Below, in pieces: positions 25,164 to 39,105 of a DNA stretch of 64,000 nt. The stretch covers positions 152,870,660 to 152,934,659 of the forward strand of contig RSEF01000001.1 in the NCBI GenBank assembly GCA_003993805.1, written 5' to 3'. The stretch's first letter is position 1; each line of letters starts with the position of its first letter. The notes under the pieces are model-generated. The model ran no database searches and was not told the origin of the DNA. It saw only the letters and a program-made list of their open reading frames with translations. Both the position numbers and the translations under genes were made by a program. The DNA comes from Himantopus leucocephalus. Its lineage: Eukaryota > Chordata > Aves > Charadriiformes > Recurvirostridae.

Positions 25164-28100
25164 AAAAGGCAAAATGCTGATGGTCTCAGTAGCTGACTTC
25201 TCTGCAAGTCAGTAACTCCTGCCTCGTGCTTAAGCTACAATTCAATAGGAGCCACAAGCTGGAAGCTAGGTTGTGGGGTTTTTTTAAAGACACGCTTCCT
25301 AATTTTCCGAACACATTTCAGTATAAATGCATAGCATCCAGTGACTAGCCCCTTGTTATAGCTTGTAGGAAATGCAGAGGGAACAAAGTATGTCTCTGGA
25401 GGACTGCATTTAGTGAAGGAATCTGGAAGGTCTTTATTATAAAAATATTTATGAAAGGCAAAATAAGCAGGGGCTTGTCATCCTGGGCATTACTGTCATC
25501 CAGATGGAATCAATGCATCATTTTTCATTTGGCTGATCCTTTCTCCTAATGGCAGGAGGTGATACGTCAAGAGTCCTCCTGCTCTACCGATTGCCTTGCT
25601 GTGTGCAGCTCCATTGCTGTGTGCTCAGCACAGTTCTCAAATGTATGAAACACAGGCTCAAAGGCTGGTCTTCCCAAAGTCTCACTAGGATCAGTATCTC
25701 AAAAGAAAAAAGTTTTATTTTTCTGTTTGTGTACAACTGATGTTAATTTTAAACGGTTTTTATTATTTTAAATATTGATGGTAAGTTCAAGTTGCAATTA
25801 CTGTAATTCCATTCTCCCAGGAAATATATCTCTTTATAAAGAATGATATGAATTGCCTCTTCTGAAGCATCATTTTTCTACAGTCAGTTGATATGATGCG
25901 GTGTTAAGTACTTACTAATATCTGAAGTGGTATTTGAGTATAATGGTATCCCTTCATTCAATTAAAAATCTCCATCAAACAAATGAATGAGTAAATAAAG
26001 AGAAGCAAGCAAGGTTTTGCATTGCTATAGCCAAGAAACAGATCAAGGCTTCAAGACCTACATTCTGTGTCCTTGTGATCCTTTTGAGCGATGGGTAAAC
26101 ATCATGGTCACATATCATTTCATATTATCTCTTGGATAATCTGGATCTCAGGTTATTGAAGATTGTCACACATCTTTTAACATTATCTCTTGGATTATAA
26201 CAAGAAGAGCTCTGAGGCATTCTCCACCCACTTGTGGAAAGCTTCCTAACTCTCCTGCAATACTGCTTCTAAGTTGAAGGAAGCAATGGGTCTTATAGTT
26301 TCTTCCCTTCCACCCAAAGGCACATGGGGCCATAAAATGGCCCAGTAATAACTTGAACAATCCCAGATCTTATTTCTGTTTTGGTAAAACCATCTTAAAC
26401 CTGGTGTAGACTTTTGCAGACCAGCTGCGGATTCTGGGCTTTCCATTCTGAAATTGAAATGGAACTGTAGGGTCTGGTTATGCATAATAAAATGCTGCTA
26501 TTTCAAATCCAGCACAGTGCACCAAATGTGGTTAGCAGGTTTTCAGTAGACTACATGAAATGTGTTGGTGTATATGTGAAGACAATGTAGTTTCATTTTG
26601 TTGTGGGCTGAACCCAGTGCCCTGCCTCAGAGTTTGAGGAGGCGCCGAATGCGTTCTGCAAGTGCAAATGTGCACCACGCTGAAGGACTGGTCCATCTTA
26701 CCAGGGGAAATGGCTTGAATGTGCACACAGACTATAAAATCCTTTTTCTTCTGAGGTGTCTATAAATACTGTGCAGAAAATCCTATGCCATCACTCCCTG
26801 TCCACAGAAGCAACACAAGATTATCAAGTCTGTCACAACAAAATAATTTTTAAAATCAGTTTCTGTTTGTTGAAACAATCTAACAACTTCTGCTTTTTCA
26901 AAGTTTTCTTAGTGGGAATATGAATATCACAGCTTCAAACTGAGAGGTAAAAGCAACTAACTCCCAGTACATGAATTAAGACAAGGAACAAGCTCATTAA
27001 AAAGACAACTATTTGTTAAAAACAGTCATGAGAAGTCTTCCCCTCTGTTGGAAGACATTTCTAGGTTAAAGAAGAAATACAGCTGAAACGCCGACAGGTA
27101 TGAGAGAGATTAAAATGTGTAAGTTTTCTGCACCCATGAAATGACTCATAGTGCAGACACGGCAGGAAAAGCTTTTGTTCATGTGAGACAGTATATCAAC
27201 AGCAGCCCTCAGCCACTGTCAGAAAAGATACGGGATTTAAATGAGCATATGAAAGGGGATTGTGAAGAGGCGGAGTCTTACTTAAGGAATATAAACAATC
27301 CAACTTCAGCAAACAAAAAAAACTGCAAGAAATGAATAACTGTGTGGTTCACAGTGGTCCATAGCCAGCACTGCAACATGGTTATTTTAAAGTACCATAA
27401 GGGACAGTGACAGCAATCACTTTCTTTAGCTTTAGAGTTGGTTTTGGTTTTTGTTTTATAAATTTCCCAATACCTTGTAACCCTGGAACATTGTAAACAG
27501 AGACCTGTAATGGAAAACCAAGCATTTCCTAAGAAGGGGCATGGCATGGCCTGGGGCCAGAGCACCTGAGATCTCTTCCACTTGCAAACACACCAGAAGC
27601 AAGTGAAGTCAGGCAGGTTTGGCTTTCCAGGAAATGACGAGAAGTTTGATGTCCAAACCCTAAAAAACCAACGCACAGGCACAGAGCTGCCCCGCCCCAG
27701 CCTTCACTGAAAAAAAGAATCAAAAGATACTGTGGCTTTGGCAGATTGACTGGGTTTTGGTGACAATTCAGATACTGACACACACGCACACCCTTTGAGC
27801 TGAGAACCAAAAGATTTCATGCAAAACTCATAATCTTTTAATGTGGACATTTCTGCAGTGCCGTATTATACCTAGCATCAATGTTAAAAGTTCTTGAGCT
27901 TCTCAGAAAGCCTGTGAGCCACAGTGCTCCTCGATCTCCATCCTTCTTGGGAGGGTGAGACAGAGCTGCGTACAGCCAGCCTCCACCTCCCATAACAAGA
28001 TAGGCAGGAGAACACAGCACCTGACATATAACGAGAACAGAAAAAATGCATCAATGAAGCTGCAGCTATATAAGACATTCTGGCAGTATTAAAACTCCTG

Positions 28101-31100
28101 GGGGCTAAAATATTTCACTCTTACAGTGACTTATTTTATTTAGAAAGTAGATTTTTCATAAACCCCACAATTTTTATAGAGAACTCAATTTAATCAAAAG
28201 ATCAATTTTCTTCACAGGTTCAAGTATTCAAATGCCTGGTCTGCTTTTGAATAGATGAAGCTCTCCTTCACTGAAAGAAGAGGTTTAGGACGAGGAGCAG
28301 AGAAAAGGTTAAGAGTTCCCATTCGTAACTGCAGAAGCAGAAATCTGCCTTTGCCTCCCTCTACTGCAGCTTGTAATCCTTGATGCATGTGGCAAGATCA
28401 GGGATGTATGGTTGTAGAGAACCAGGAGCAACAGCAGGGCTGAACCTAGAGGGGATTTGTGGAAGGCAACCTGATAATTTTGAACATTTCCCTTAACACA
28501 TTATTCCAGGGATTTACAGGCACATGTGCCAGCTTTCCCCAGCTACGCTAGGCACCTCAAAGGACAACTCTGCTGAAAAGATACTGTAAGGATGGGGGCA
28601 GTTAGAGAGATTAAGAGGAATGCTAAAATCATTTGAATAATCACCCAGGACCTGAACTCCAAAGCTTTAAGGATCACTCAGCCTTAATGAGTCTTTTTGC
28701 TCACAGGGAGGTGTTAAACTAACCTTCCCCTCTCAAGGGCGACCAGCTATCTCCACTCCCTATTCTCCGCAAGTCCCTTTCGCTTACTCTGTCACATGAG
28801 TGCAGTACATTAACTTTCAAATTACCATTGAACCATCTTGTCATTTTGGAAAACAGCACGTCTGCAAGATCCACTGTCCTGTGTGCCACAGAGAGTTGAC
28901 TTTACCCACCCAACCCGCTGTGCAGGGAGAGGCTGAGGAGCAGGAACACCCATATATCACAGACCTCCCAACGTGTTGCAATTCTGAACTCGTTCAGAAA
29001 CACTGTGTCCTATTAAATCATTAACCATTATTAATAATCCTTTGTGAAGACCATTAATCCCTTTCAGACAAGAAGGAACTTAACATTGTGACACACGAAG
29101 GAGCTACATTTAATTTCCCTGAATACATTAAAGTCCGGCATTACCTTTGTGATAGCAGTGTTACACTGTGTCACTGTTCTTCAGAAAACAATGAACCCTA
29201 AAAGTATTTTGATTAGACAGAACGAAAATACACTGATAAATGTAAAAATAAAATTTCCCAAGTTGGCATCCTAACTTAAATATTTCCTCATTATCGGTTG
29301 CAGGAATAGCTAGGGATCACCTGTGGCCTGCAACAAGGACAAAACACATGCTGCGTATGAACTAAAACTCTGTCTTTTGGATTGATGAATTGGTCTGCTC
29401 ATATAAAAGCCCATTTGTGGTTTGGTTTTTTTTTTTAAATTAATTTACAGAATTGGAGTTCTGTGCCTTTACCAATACACTCATTTTCCACACCAGCAAC
29501 TCAATTTTTGCAGTTAATGTTAATTGCTGAAAAAGCAAGCGATCATTTTGCAAAGCAGCAAATCCTTGAGCATTTATACAGAAAACATTTTTCAAAGAAG
29601 CGCTGAAATACCCTATGAAGGTGCATTAAGCACTTGAATACTTGTCATCTAACTATAGACAGGAAAACTTGGTAACCCGCTGCAGGAAGGAGATATTTAA
29701 CGGAATACAGCAGTCTGATGCAGTTGGTATTTTGTCCTGTCAAGAGAACATGATTTACCTTGCAAATAGAACCAGAATATGTAATAAAAGTCACTGCGGG
29801 GAAGCTGTTTAAACGATACAACTCAAACAAAAACATATACTCCTTGAGTAAAATAAAATCTATACTAACATGCATCTATCTTATTATCTAGAACAATGTT
29901 ATGATCACAATTTCTGTAGTTTTCACAGCATTTTATTAAGCAGCAGTCCAGTGACACAGGTCTTGATATGTAACTGTGAAAGACTTCTGTACTGGCTAAA
30001 ATGGATTAACAAATAAGAGGGTAACATTTAAAATCCTTCCTACTTCTTCTTACAAATTTTCCTGTATTATTTAAAAACTTGGAAATAAAACAATAGTACT
30101 ATGCTACTACTATGCTACATCAGCTTCATGTTTGCTTTTGCTTGAAGCTATTATACATCCCATAAGTTCTTCCAGTCAGAGGGAATCAAGAAACTACAAG
30201 TGATAGATCAGTTGTGAAAAGGCACTGAAGGAACCAACTGGGAATTTAGAAAAAAAAACCCACAGCTTTGAAAAAAATGTTGACTCATCAAACCATTCTT
30301 AAGGAAAAAAACTGTTTTAAACAAATGTCCATCTTAAAAAAAAAGTAATTTGAAACTGATGGAGACACCTCACTTCAACAGGATGACTTAGAAATTAAAG
30401 ATTTGGAGTTTCAGTTTGATAAACATTATACTTCCATTTACAAATAAATTAGAAATAAAATATTCTGAAATTACTGAAATCAATGGTTTTGGTCTGAAAA
30501 ATGGATTCATATTTTCCAAAAATAATTTGACATTTTAACTTTTTGTTGCTATTCATGGACAATATTTTCAAAATCCCAGCAATGCTGATGGGACAAAATC
30601 CTCAAATTCAAGCTCAAACTTAATACAAGTTCATTTACCAACAAACATCACACATACGCAAGAAGTTAAGATGAAAGACACCACCCGTCCAACAACAGGA
30701 GGTCTCCAGGGACTTTGCTAGACAGATTTTCCCGGCAGTATGTGACACCTCCTGTTACAGCCCTTATGAACAGCCTAGCAAAGGAGCTGAACTGGAGCTG
30801 GGTCCTCTCCCCAGCATCCTCCCAGGTCCTAGGCAGAGCTGTTTACCCTGTTTTACACCAGCTAGGAAGCACATATGGCAGCTGGGATTTTTGCAATTCC
30901 TTTCATTCAATCTGTATTGTCTCTGACCCGATTCATGTGCTAGGGCTACAGGGAAAAAATACAGAAATTATCTGGGGACTGTACCAGCTTGGAGAGTTAC
31001 AAAAAAATATCAGCTTCTTCTGCAGTTGAGAGAGCAGAGGAAAGAGAGCAGAAAAAGTGTGACTAACTGTTCCTGAATATACAGGAGACATGAACCAGAA

Positions 31101-31954
31101 AAGGAGCTGTGTTATTGTGGCTGGGGAGTTCATAGATCTGTGATTCACAGCATTACAGGGCCCATTTGGCATGCAACAAGAGAGGATGATGAAAGGAAAA
31201 GTTAGTCATGGAGACAAAGCTAGACAGAACACACAAAGATGCTACCCCTGGGAAAGGGAATACATTCAGGTGTGACCCACAGCCTGGGAAAGGGGATAAG
31301 GTCGTCTTTCCTTCGTTGTCCTAAAATTCCTTCTTACTTTGGTCGGTAGAGTACTTGAAGGAGTGCCCTTCATTCCAGCCTTGTAAGAGCACCATGAACC
31401 CCAGTGCACTGTTCAAGCCTATCTCAACCCAAGAGGATGGCACAATGTTCTTCAAGCTTTTGCTAAAACCAGACAGCCACATTCTCTCATGACCATACTT
31501 TTTTCTTCTCTCACTTTAGAAAGTATTATTTAAGGTAGGCAAAAGAGGAAAAAGGGACATCCCAGCTATGCTGTTAGAGTGCACAGCATACTACCCTCTT
31601 CATGTAATTGCTGAAATCACCAGTGTTGAAATGCTTGCAGATAGCGTTTCTGTTAAACTTTCACCTCCTTGAAAATAGTCATATTCACAGTAGGGATGAA
31701 GGAGAAGGATTTGCCTTAGGGATCCCCTTGTCCACTCATGTGATTGTTGTTGAAAATGGTCTGGATCTAAAAGACCACAAAGGTGTTTGATGTTCTTCAT
31801 ATATCCTTCAGCAAAAGAACTGGGAGAACAGTCATTGCTCTTGTGCGTTTGCATTTTCAATAACACACATGAAACAAGCTATGCCCTGCCAGTTTGGAAC
31901 AAGCTCTGTCCTGCCTTGATGTACCCATGCTGTGTCTCTTTTACTGGTGTGTGT

Positions 31955-32270
31955 GAAGAGGATGGGCAGGAAGGGGGAGAAATGACATTCGTAGGGGAGA
32001 AATAGGACTGGGGCTAGGGGGAGAAGATAAGAAGAAGATAAATAGAGAGGAGGAAATGAACTGGTGGGTGAAAATAAGATACCTCCCCTCAAAAAAAGAG
32101 GAAAAAATGATGAGATAGGGAGGGAAAAGGCAATGGAGACAAAAATGCTCAAAAGACACATGTGAAGATGAAACTATGAACATAGAAATCAAGTAGGCAG
32201 GCATGAAGAGAGAGATAACAAAGGAAGAAAAATAATGTAAAATGGAAGGAAAATCAAGAAAAAATTAAAT
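31955..32270. repeat. Purine-rich low-complexity tract
   Basis: About 300 bp strongly biased to A and G on the plus strand (gaggaagg, agaagataagaagaag, gagagagat types) with no regular period. Open frames across it on the minus strand are rich in Ser, Phe, Leu and Pro only because of this bias. Confidence 0.75.
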
Positions 32271-35038
32271 TTACCCTCCTGCCAAAAAGGAGCTGGAAAA
32301 AGAAACATGGGACAAATCAGATTGGTAAAACGGCAGAAAACAAACCAAAGAGGAAATGTGGAAGACAGTAACACAAGCTGCATTTAATACCATTCATGGG
32401 ACAGAATTGTCTGTTATGCTGTTGTCCTGTGCTCACTGTGACATGGATGATGTCCAGCTTCAGAGCAGATCTCTGAGCAGCAAGGACAAGCAATGGGGAA
32501 TGCTGGCTACAACTGTGACTGCCAACCCCGAGTTTCCCGAGTAGCAGAATGATCCCATAGAAAAACCTGTGATAAAGCAGAGAGCTGAACCTCGGTTTAC
32601 TGTCTCCTTTATGTCAAGACAGTTTTCTGCCTTTCCTTCTCTGCCATGTTTGATGGATGAATCCCTTCTCCACCACTATCACTCACCTCCAGTTTGGACA
32701 CTGGCCCAACCAAAATCTAGGAATAATGGGACAAGAGCATGGTAAACAATTCAGTCTGCTGCCACCGGTAATTTTTCCAGCACAGAGTACGGCCCCCTTT
32801 CTTCACTGTGAATAAACGACTCCAAATTGTTTTGCTGCCTTCCTGCAAGGTTAGGACTACCAGCCAATCTGGGAACATAAACCCAAGCCATGAAATGAAT
32901 TACGGCCAACCAGTGGAACTCAAAATAAGGAAAAAGCCAGTATAAATTTTTAGAATGATTTCCCATTCACACACACAGCAAAAATGAGAGATGGCATCAC
33001 TGGGAAACTGTGGCAATTCGTGGAACACTATCATATCACAGTAATTACCATGGGTGTCTTTACCACATCCATTAAAGCTCTTAAGCTCTGCTCGGAATCA
33101 CAAGGCGACTCTGAGGCCCCGTGGTGTAGGCAATGCCTGTGTATGGTACCCCGCAACAGAAAGCAGGCACTGCTGCTTCCCCTGAGTGATTCCGAGCATC
33201 CATATGGGAAAGAGCAAGCAAAATCAGCCAGAGTTTGATGTCCTTTATGGCTCTTCTCACACCAATAAAGTTGAAATGCAAAGGGCAGGGTTTGGTGTAA
33301 AATCTGCAGGTAAATCTCACTGGTATGTTATTACTTTTTACATCAGATTGGTCATGTTCATGCTCAACCATAACTTTCCTAACTGAAACATTTCTGTTTC
33401 CTTTAAAATATGAGTTAATAATGATGAATCACAGGTAAGGATGATCCTAAATTAAAGAGGCACAGTACAAGGCTTTGCTATAATCAAGGAAACTACTGTT
33501 ATCTAGAGACACAGAACAGTCACGTCTAATTTTGCATTCCGCACTTAGCCCAAAGAAATACTAATTACGCTCCCCTTAGCCCCCTTGCGTGGTGCCATCC
33601 AGCACATGCCCACCAGAAACAATGAATACATACATCAAGTGAAGAGCAAGGCTAATTTCCTGTGGTTGTTTTACAAGCAAGAAATTAAACTGCGACTACC
33701 CTGCAGAGTTTAAACAATGTGCCTGTAATAAAACTGATGCTGTAGTACGTAATCAGAATTCAAACAGAAAGTTCGACATGTTTAATGCAGCATTCATATG
33801 TAAAATGTCTGCAGTGGAAACAGCCCAGCCTTCTAATTTCAGTCTTTGTTCCAAAATGAAACCTCAGGCCAGGTGCCTCTGAACTCGTGCTGAAGTCCCC
33901 GTCAAAGGACAGAGACAGAATTTCTCCATCGAAATGATGCAGAACTCAGACTGGCTCTGTGCAGGCAGAAACACTCTGGAGCCCATCAGAAGACAGGCTC
34001 TGTTTGAGCCTGTTAGTAAGTGCGTAATTGCCACACATGACTGCATAGGGAAATTTTGAAATGTATCTGTCTCAGTTATCCTGCCCATTCCTCAATTAAC
34101 TAAGCAATTCTACATGGTTCCTGTATGAAAACATAGACATTTACCACATCATTTGATGTCTTCCTAATATTAGAAATATCCCATAGACATTCACCCACAG
34201 TCTTCCTAAATGAAAGTAGTCGGACAGAATACGACCATGCATTTTAACTCATCTTACTGGGTTAAAAACCTAGGATGGCCACACACTTGGATCTCAGTAA
34301 GCTTTCAGGGAAGTGCAGGGGGTGACCCAGACAAGAACCGGGGTCCCGGCATTTGCAGTGAATCACTGGGCTGATGTGTGAAAGCGCAAGCACCACAGGA
34401 ATGGGAGGGATGAGACAGCCCAGGGACAGAAGGCAGGTGAGGAAGCTGGAGAAGGGCTGTGAGGGAGGCAGACGTTGGGGACTGGGACATCAGGAGCAGT
34501 GCAGGACAAGGCAGAGGCCAGAGGCGGCAGGAAGGGAGGATGGTGTGCCAGGAGGTGCAGGCCAGCGGGCAGAGCTGTCGGGGAGGAAGGAGGAGCAGGC
34601 AATGTGTGGGCTGGGTGAAGCTGCAAGGCAGCCGGGCAAGTGGGGCTAGCTGTCCCCCCAGAGCCAAGCCAGCAGCCCCACGCTCAGTGGGCAGGGAGCT
34701 AGCAGCCACAGGCATATGTCTGTGCCCATCTGAGGGCAGGATCAGGGCTCCTACGTATGCATTCACTTGAGGATGAAATCTATTAGCATTTGCCCAAGCC
34801 ATCTGATAACATCTCAGTTATTGAAAGTCTCCCTGATTAGGCAGTGAGGAGTCCAGGCTCTGCATCACAACTGTCAGCGCAGGGTAAGCATCAGAAAAGA
34901 AAGCAAGGCTTTCACCATTAACTAAGAAAGAAAAAAGCAAGGAAAAAGCCCCACATTCAGTATTCAGTAACAATTCTCTTGGAGTTTAATCTGCACACCA
35001 TTACTAGAGATCAGTGAATACCAAAAATGGACCGGTAC

Positions 35039-35246
35039 CTGCTTTGTAAGTCGTTCAGGTGCAATTTGCCTACATAATGGGTGGCTGATGAGACAGTGAT
35101 GATCCTAGCGTTGTGACTGTGCGTTCCTGATTGCTTCAGCGTATCCAAGAGGAGGTTAGTCAACAGGAAGTGTCCCAAGTAGTTCAAGCCGAAGTGCTCC
35201 TCAAACCCATCCTCCGTTTTCCTTTCAGGGACCAGCATCACCCCAG
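35039..35246 (-). CDS. DHRSX: DHRSX coding exon with the catalytic Asn and Ser (fourth in human numbering, probably)
   Basis: This internal coding exon has 208 bp: two bases completing the Ala of NNAG, 68 codons, then two bases (AG) of the next codon. The acceptor is a strong polypyrimidine tract ending tcctccag. The donor is CAG followed by GTACCG, which is poor at intron positions +4 to +6. The peptide starts GVMLVPERKTEDGFEEHFGL and continues with NYLGHFLLTNLLLDTL and ITVSSATHYV. In SDR enzymes the Asn of the LNYLGHF stretch and the second Ser of TVSSATHY belong to the Asn-Ser-Tyr-Lys catalytic tetrad; Tyr and Lys lie in the exon at 18383-18590. Similarity to human DHRSX is high across the whole exon. 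Joining this exon to the one at 50447-50548 restores NNAG and joining it to 18383-18590 makes an Arg codon (AG+A), both in frame. A related SDR such as a retinol dehydrogenase is unlikely given the match throughout. Confidence 0.94.
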
Positions 35247-35469
35247 CTGGAGGAGAAAGGAGAGGTAAAACCTGTTGATTTATTTCAGAGAAGAAGCAAG
35301 CTAGAAGGAGCACGGATCTCCTGCTGCAGAGTGTAAACATGGCATTTAGAGCAACGAATGACTGGTGATGGCATGTAAAGTGTAAAGCCAACACTGATTG
35401 ATTCCTTCTGAGAAATATGTCAAAACTCCCACTTCAGCTCCTTCATCCAGAAAAGAGGTAGATTGACTC

Positions 35470-35488
35470 TCTCCCTCCCTCCCTCCCT
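35470..35488. repeat. CTCC-type microsatellite
   Basis: A run of CTCC/TCCC tetranucleotides inside the intron, about 225 bp upstream (in the DHRSX direction) of the exon at 35039-35246. Confidence 0.9.
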
Positions 35489-37671
35489 GCAGGATTGTGA
35501 GGATAAATGAGTTCATTTGTGAAAAGTGTTTTGAAGACATTAAAAGTTGAGTTAACCCATTGCCGGCGTGCCAGAATGCAATGCTGCAGATTCACAACAA
35601 TAATTAATCCATCTATGATAGGTGGGAGCTGGGTGATCCCAACAACATTCCCTCCATCAAAGAGCTCAGAGCAGTGGAGACAAGACCAGGCTCAGCAGCA
35701 GACCTGCTTTCCCAGACGGCTTTCTGCTGAGTCCTGGCTGGAGTTTAAAGATCTGTTGAGTCTTCGTCTGAAATCTGCAACTTCTATCTCACTGGTGTGG
35801 GTGAGAAAAGATGTAGTAAATTTACCCAATACATCTTAATTACTGTGCTTACAAGCAGCTGCATATTGAAATGAGTTTTTGAATGCTTATTTTGGCAATA
35901 TTTTTGCATATATTTCTACAAACCACAATTTTCAAACTCAGTGCCTAAAATAAGTATCCACATCCCTAGCACACAATGTTGATTTCAGCATCCTGCAGAG
36001 AATCCTGAGCTCACGCATAAACTGAGGCCGTGTGGGGGATAGGTATTCTGCTCAATTATGATGTGAACTTGAATGTTATACATTATTCTTATTTTATTCA
36101 AACTTAATTATCATACAAGTGGACTTGCCGTTTGTAATTTAAATGTCGATGAACGTGGCTCAAGGAGAATAATGTTGCAGGCCATTTGTCTTCTCTCAAA
36201 ACACATGGATAGGATACAGCAGAAAGGCCACCTCTGCTCACAGACATGAGAGTGTCAGATTCACCCTCGTGCTACTTCATGTGCCCATTAAAAAGCCTTT
36301 AACATCCAATTTCTTTATGTCAGCCCAATGATGGTATATTAAATTACCATTTTAAATTGCACATGCTGTGCATCTGCACCGTTCCTTCTTTGGGGGGAGT
36401 CCCACCACCTGACAGTCTGCTTCATTACTGCTGCTCAGGCTGAGGAGGACGTATTTTCAGGATCTTTTTAGCACAGCCAACCCATAGCGATTCACCTAGG
36501 GCTGCCTATTGCTTAATGGAGCAACTGGAGAAGCAGCGTGAGGGGAAGAAATGAGAGAAGACAACAGAGCAAACAAAAGGTGTAACACAGTGTACCTGCA
36601 TATGGAGACCTTAAGACTGAACATGAGCAATGCTGGCTGATGGTATGATGAAAGAAACACAACACAAATTACATGACCAGGCTCTACAAGAGCTCTGACT
36701 GTCATCTCTCTCTGTCATTACAGGCACTCTCCCAGATCCCTCAGAATGACGGGAAAACCCAGCTGCCGGGTGTGGTTTCTCTGGATGTCAAATCTTAACT
36801 TTAACAACGGAAAGACACAAATTAGAGGCTGTCTGGTTGGGTGTCCCGTTGTATTCTCCTTCCTCAGCAGTGCTTCCTCTGATGCATGGTGCAACTGCTC
36901 AGAGTTGAGAACAGATTTCCATTGCCTCCATAATCTTCATATACGGCATATAATGACATCCAGAAAAGTGGCCGGGACCTAACACTGGCGTGAAGGTTAC
37001 AGGTAGACAGAAAGGTGAAACAAGTCCTGCTGCAACTTTTTCTTGTTTTCAGGGAAGAAGGAAAGGGTGGGAAAGGCAACAAACCCCAGACACTGGCCAA
37101 GTCTCAGCCTGCTACTGTGCGAGTTTTAGCAGAGATGGGGCTTAACATGAGCTGTTAGAAGGTAGATGGGAACAGCACCACATCTCTGAGTACATGGGCT
37201 GGTACAAGGAAACAATTTGCATCTCTCTGGGGCCCATCCTGCCCTCCAAAGCTCTGACACTTGGAAAAGGCAGGAGGAAGCAGTTTGCCAGAGGTCTATT
37301 TGCAGCAACACTGGTAAAATGCAAGCCCAAAAAAAGGCAGCCAACATAAAAAAACCCTGGTTGTTTGATGTGAACCCCAAATGCTGGTTCTGCATCTGCC
37401 AGGGCTCCTGCAGGGCTATAGCCCCCTCCATGCACAAGCACACCTCTGCCGGCCGAGTCAGATGGGGAGGGATGGAGGAATTTGTCTGGAGAGAAGTGCC
37501 ATAGATGACTGCTAGAGCCATTCAGCTTTGTCTCACGCCCAGCAGGCAATCCCAGAGAGGCTGTCGCTGCTCACATCAGCCCTGAGGACGCCTGTGCTAC
37601 AGCATCTGCCCCCTTGACCTCCAGAGAGACGCAGGATTTTAAGAGCACACAGGGGCTCTGCCCTCCACCCC

Positions 37672-37810
37672 AATTAGTTCCCACCATCTGTGCTGCATGT
37701 CCAGGAAGCATAAAATGGATCTGAGCTCAGGTCAGGAGATNAATTAGTTCCCACCATCTGTGCTGCATGTCCAGGAAGCATAAAATGGATCTGAGCTCAG
37801 GTCAGGAGAT
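37672..37810. repeat. Duplicated 69-bp segment flanking a single N (junction 3)
   Basis: Copy A is 37672-37740, N is at 37741, and copy B is 37742-37810. The copies are identical over 69 bp, as expected for an unmerged overlap. Confidence 0.96.
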
Positions 37811-39053
37811 GGAAAAAATTTACAGTCGTGCAATGCACAACTGTTAAGATACACATTCCTGAAAATTACTTCGCTCATTCTTCAAGAGCTTCCTCTGAGC
37901 AGAAATTGTGGGCAAGTCCTTGAGCAGACACAATCACCTCTGCCTGCATTTGCTGCTACTACAATTCCCTTTTTGTCTTCAAGAGCTGGTCAAATAATAT
38001 TAATCTGAAACACCTTTGAAAGATTTTCTTTTTTTTAAAGGCTCTCATCTTTGAGGTGGTTCATATCAAGGCTATTAAAAAATCTTGCCCTGCAATTGGA
38101 GGGCAGTTTCTCTTATTTGAGTAGAAGCCATTTTAATTCACTGCAAAGGAATATCCAACAGGCAACTGAACCTGGCTGCTTCTCTGACAAAAGGGAACAC
38201 CTTGTAAGTGTAGCAGCAAGCTCTCTTTTTTAAATTATTAACTACCTAACATTCAGTAGAGACTAAAAGCAGCATGCTATTGATTTGCTTTTGTCCAGAA
38301 ACATCATCAGCTTTACTCAAGGGCCCCAAATCATAACTCTAAGAATGAAAGCTGCTTCTATTTTTAATTCTTTCAATTAATCCAATACTATTTGAAACAT
38401 TAAAAAATGCCTTTTTTTTTTTTTTACCTTACCTCTTCATTGTAAACTAAGAATTATTTTGTTTCCTCTTCTATATGGAATCCATACAACCCAGTATCTT
38501 TCTGATTTTAATTTTCAATAGTCAGTCTCCTCAGTTTTTTTGAATGCATATGAAATTTGAAGTGTCAGACTATTAATGTCAAACACCTCAATTCTGTTAC
38601 AACTTTCTTATATGTTTTTCCCTCTGATTTAGCTGGATTGTTTCCAGAAGATTTATTTTAAAAAATGTCACCGATATCACCACGACATTAGAAAATGAAT
38701 TCATAAGTAAGCTGAACATGAGCTTTTACTTTGTAATTGATCAGCTGTTATTGAAATATTCAGGCAAAAGACTGACAGTATGCATGCAGAAAACTGTCTA
38801 AATGACACATCGATGTGTGATTTTGCAAAAGTAGAAATAAATTAGCATAAGGAAAATATTTTGCTGCACAACTGTGATGAACAACTGTTCTTCTTATATA
38901 GTAATACATTCCGATGTCCTGCACTTATGTATTTATTGTAATATGTTCAAATTATATGCATTTTAATTAGCTATACTGAATCAAAAAAAATTCTATCCTT
39001 TGTTACTTTTATGACTAGGCCATAGTCATATTTTTCTCTCAAAGAACTAATAA

Positions 39054-39105
39054 TGTCCTGGTTTGAGGTAAAACCAGACCAATTTTGTCCAGTAACTTTG
39101 CTTCT
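39054..39105 (+). mobile_element. Possible start of an endogenous retrovirus LTR, cut by the gap
   Basis: The sequence begins tgtcctggtttgaggtaaaa, with a 7-bp inverted repeat (ctggttt at 39058-39064 and aaaccag at 39071-39077). It starts with the TG expected of an LTR and resembles, from memory only, the TGTCCTGGTTT starts of some avian ERV LTRs. It runs into the 100-N gap, so no CA end, polyadenylation signal or target duplication can be checked. This is a weak call based on about 50 bp. Confidence 0.25.

Larger units (their letters stand above)
18591..35038 (-). other. DHRSX: Complete DHRSX intron of 16.4 kb
   Basis: This intron is bounded by the CAG/GTACCG donor on the right and the tatacag acceptor on the left, and is phase 2. 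It carries a CR1 fragment at 21.6 kb, a (CT)9 microsatellite at 25.15 kb, a purine-rich stretch at about 31.95-32.27 kb and a GC-rich, G-skewed block at about 34.3-34.72 kb. No other gene is recognisable. The longest open frame, 34305-34802 on the minus strand, comes from the GC-rich block and has low-complexity composition. Confidence 0.85.

Noticed and set aside
34305..34802. 165-aa open frame on the minus strand, the longest in the window
   Set aside because: It lies in the GC-rich skewed block, is dominated by Pro, Ser, Leu and His, overlaps equally long frames on the other strand and resembles no known family.
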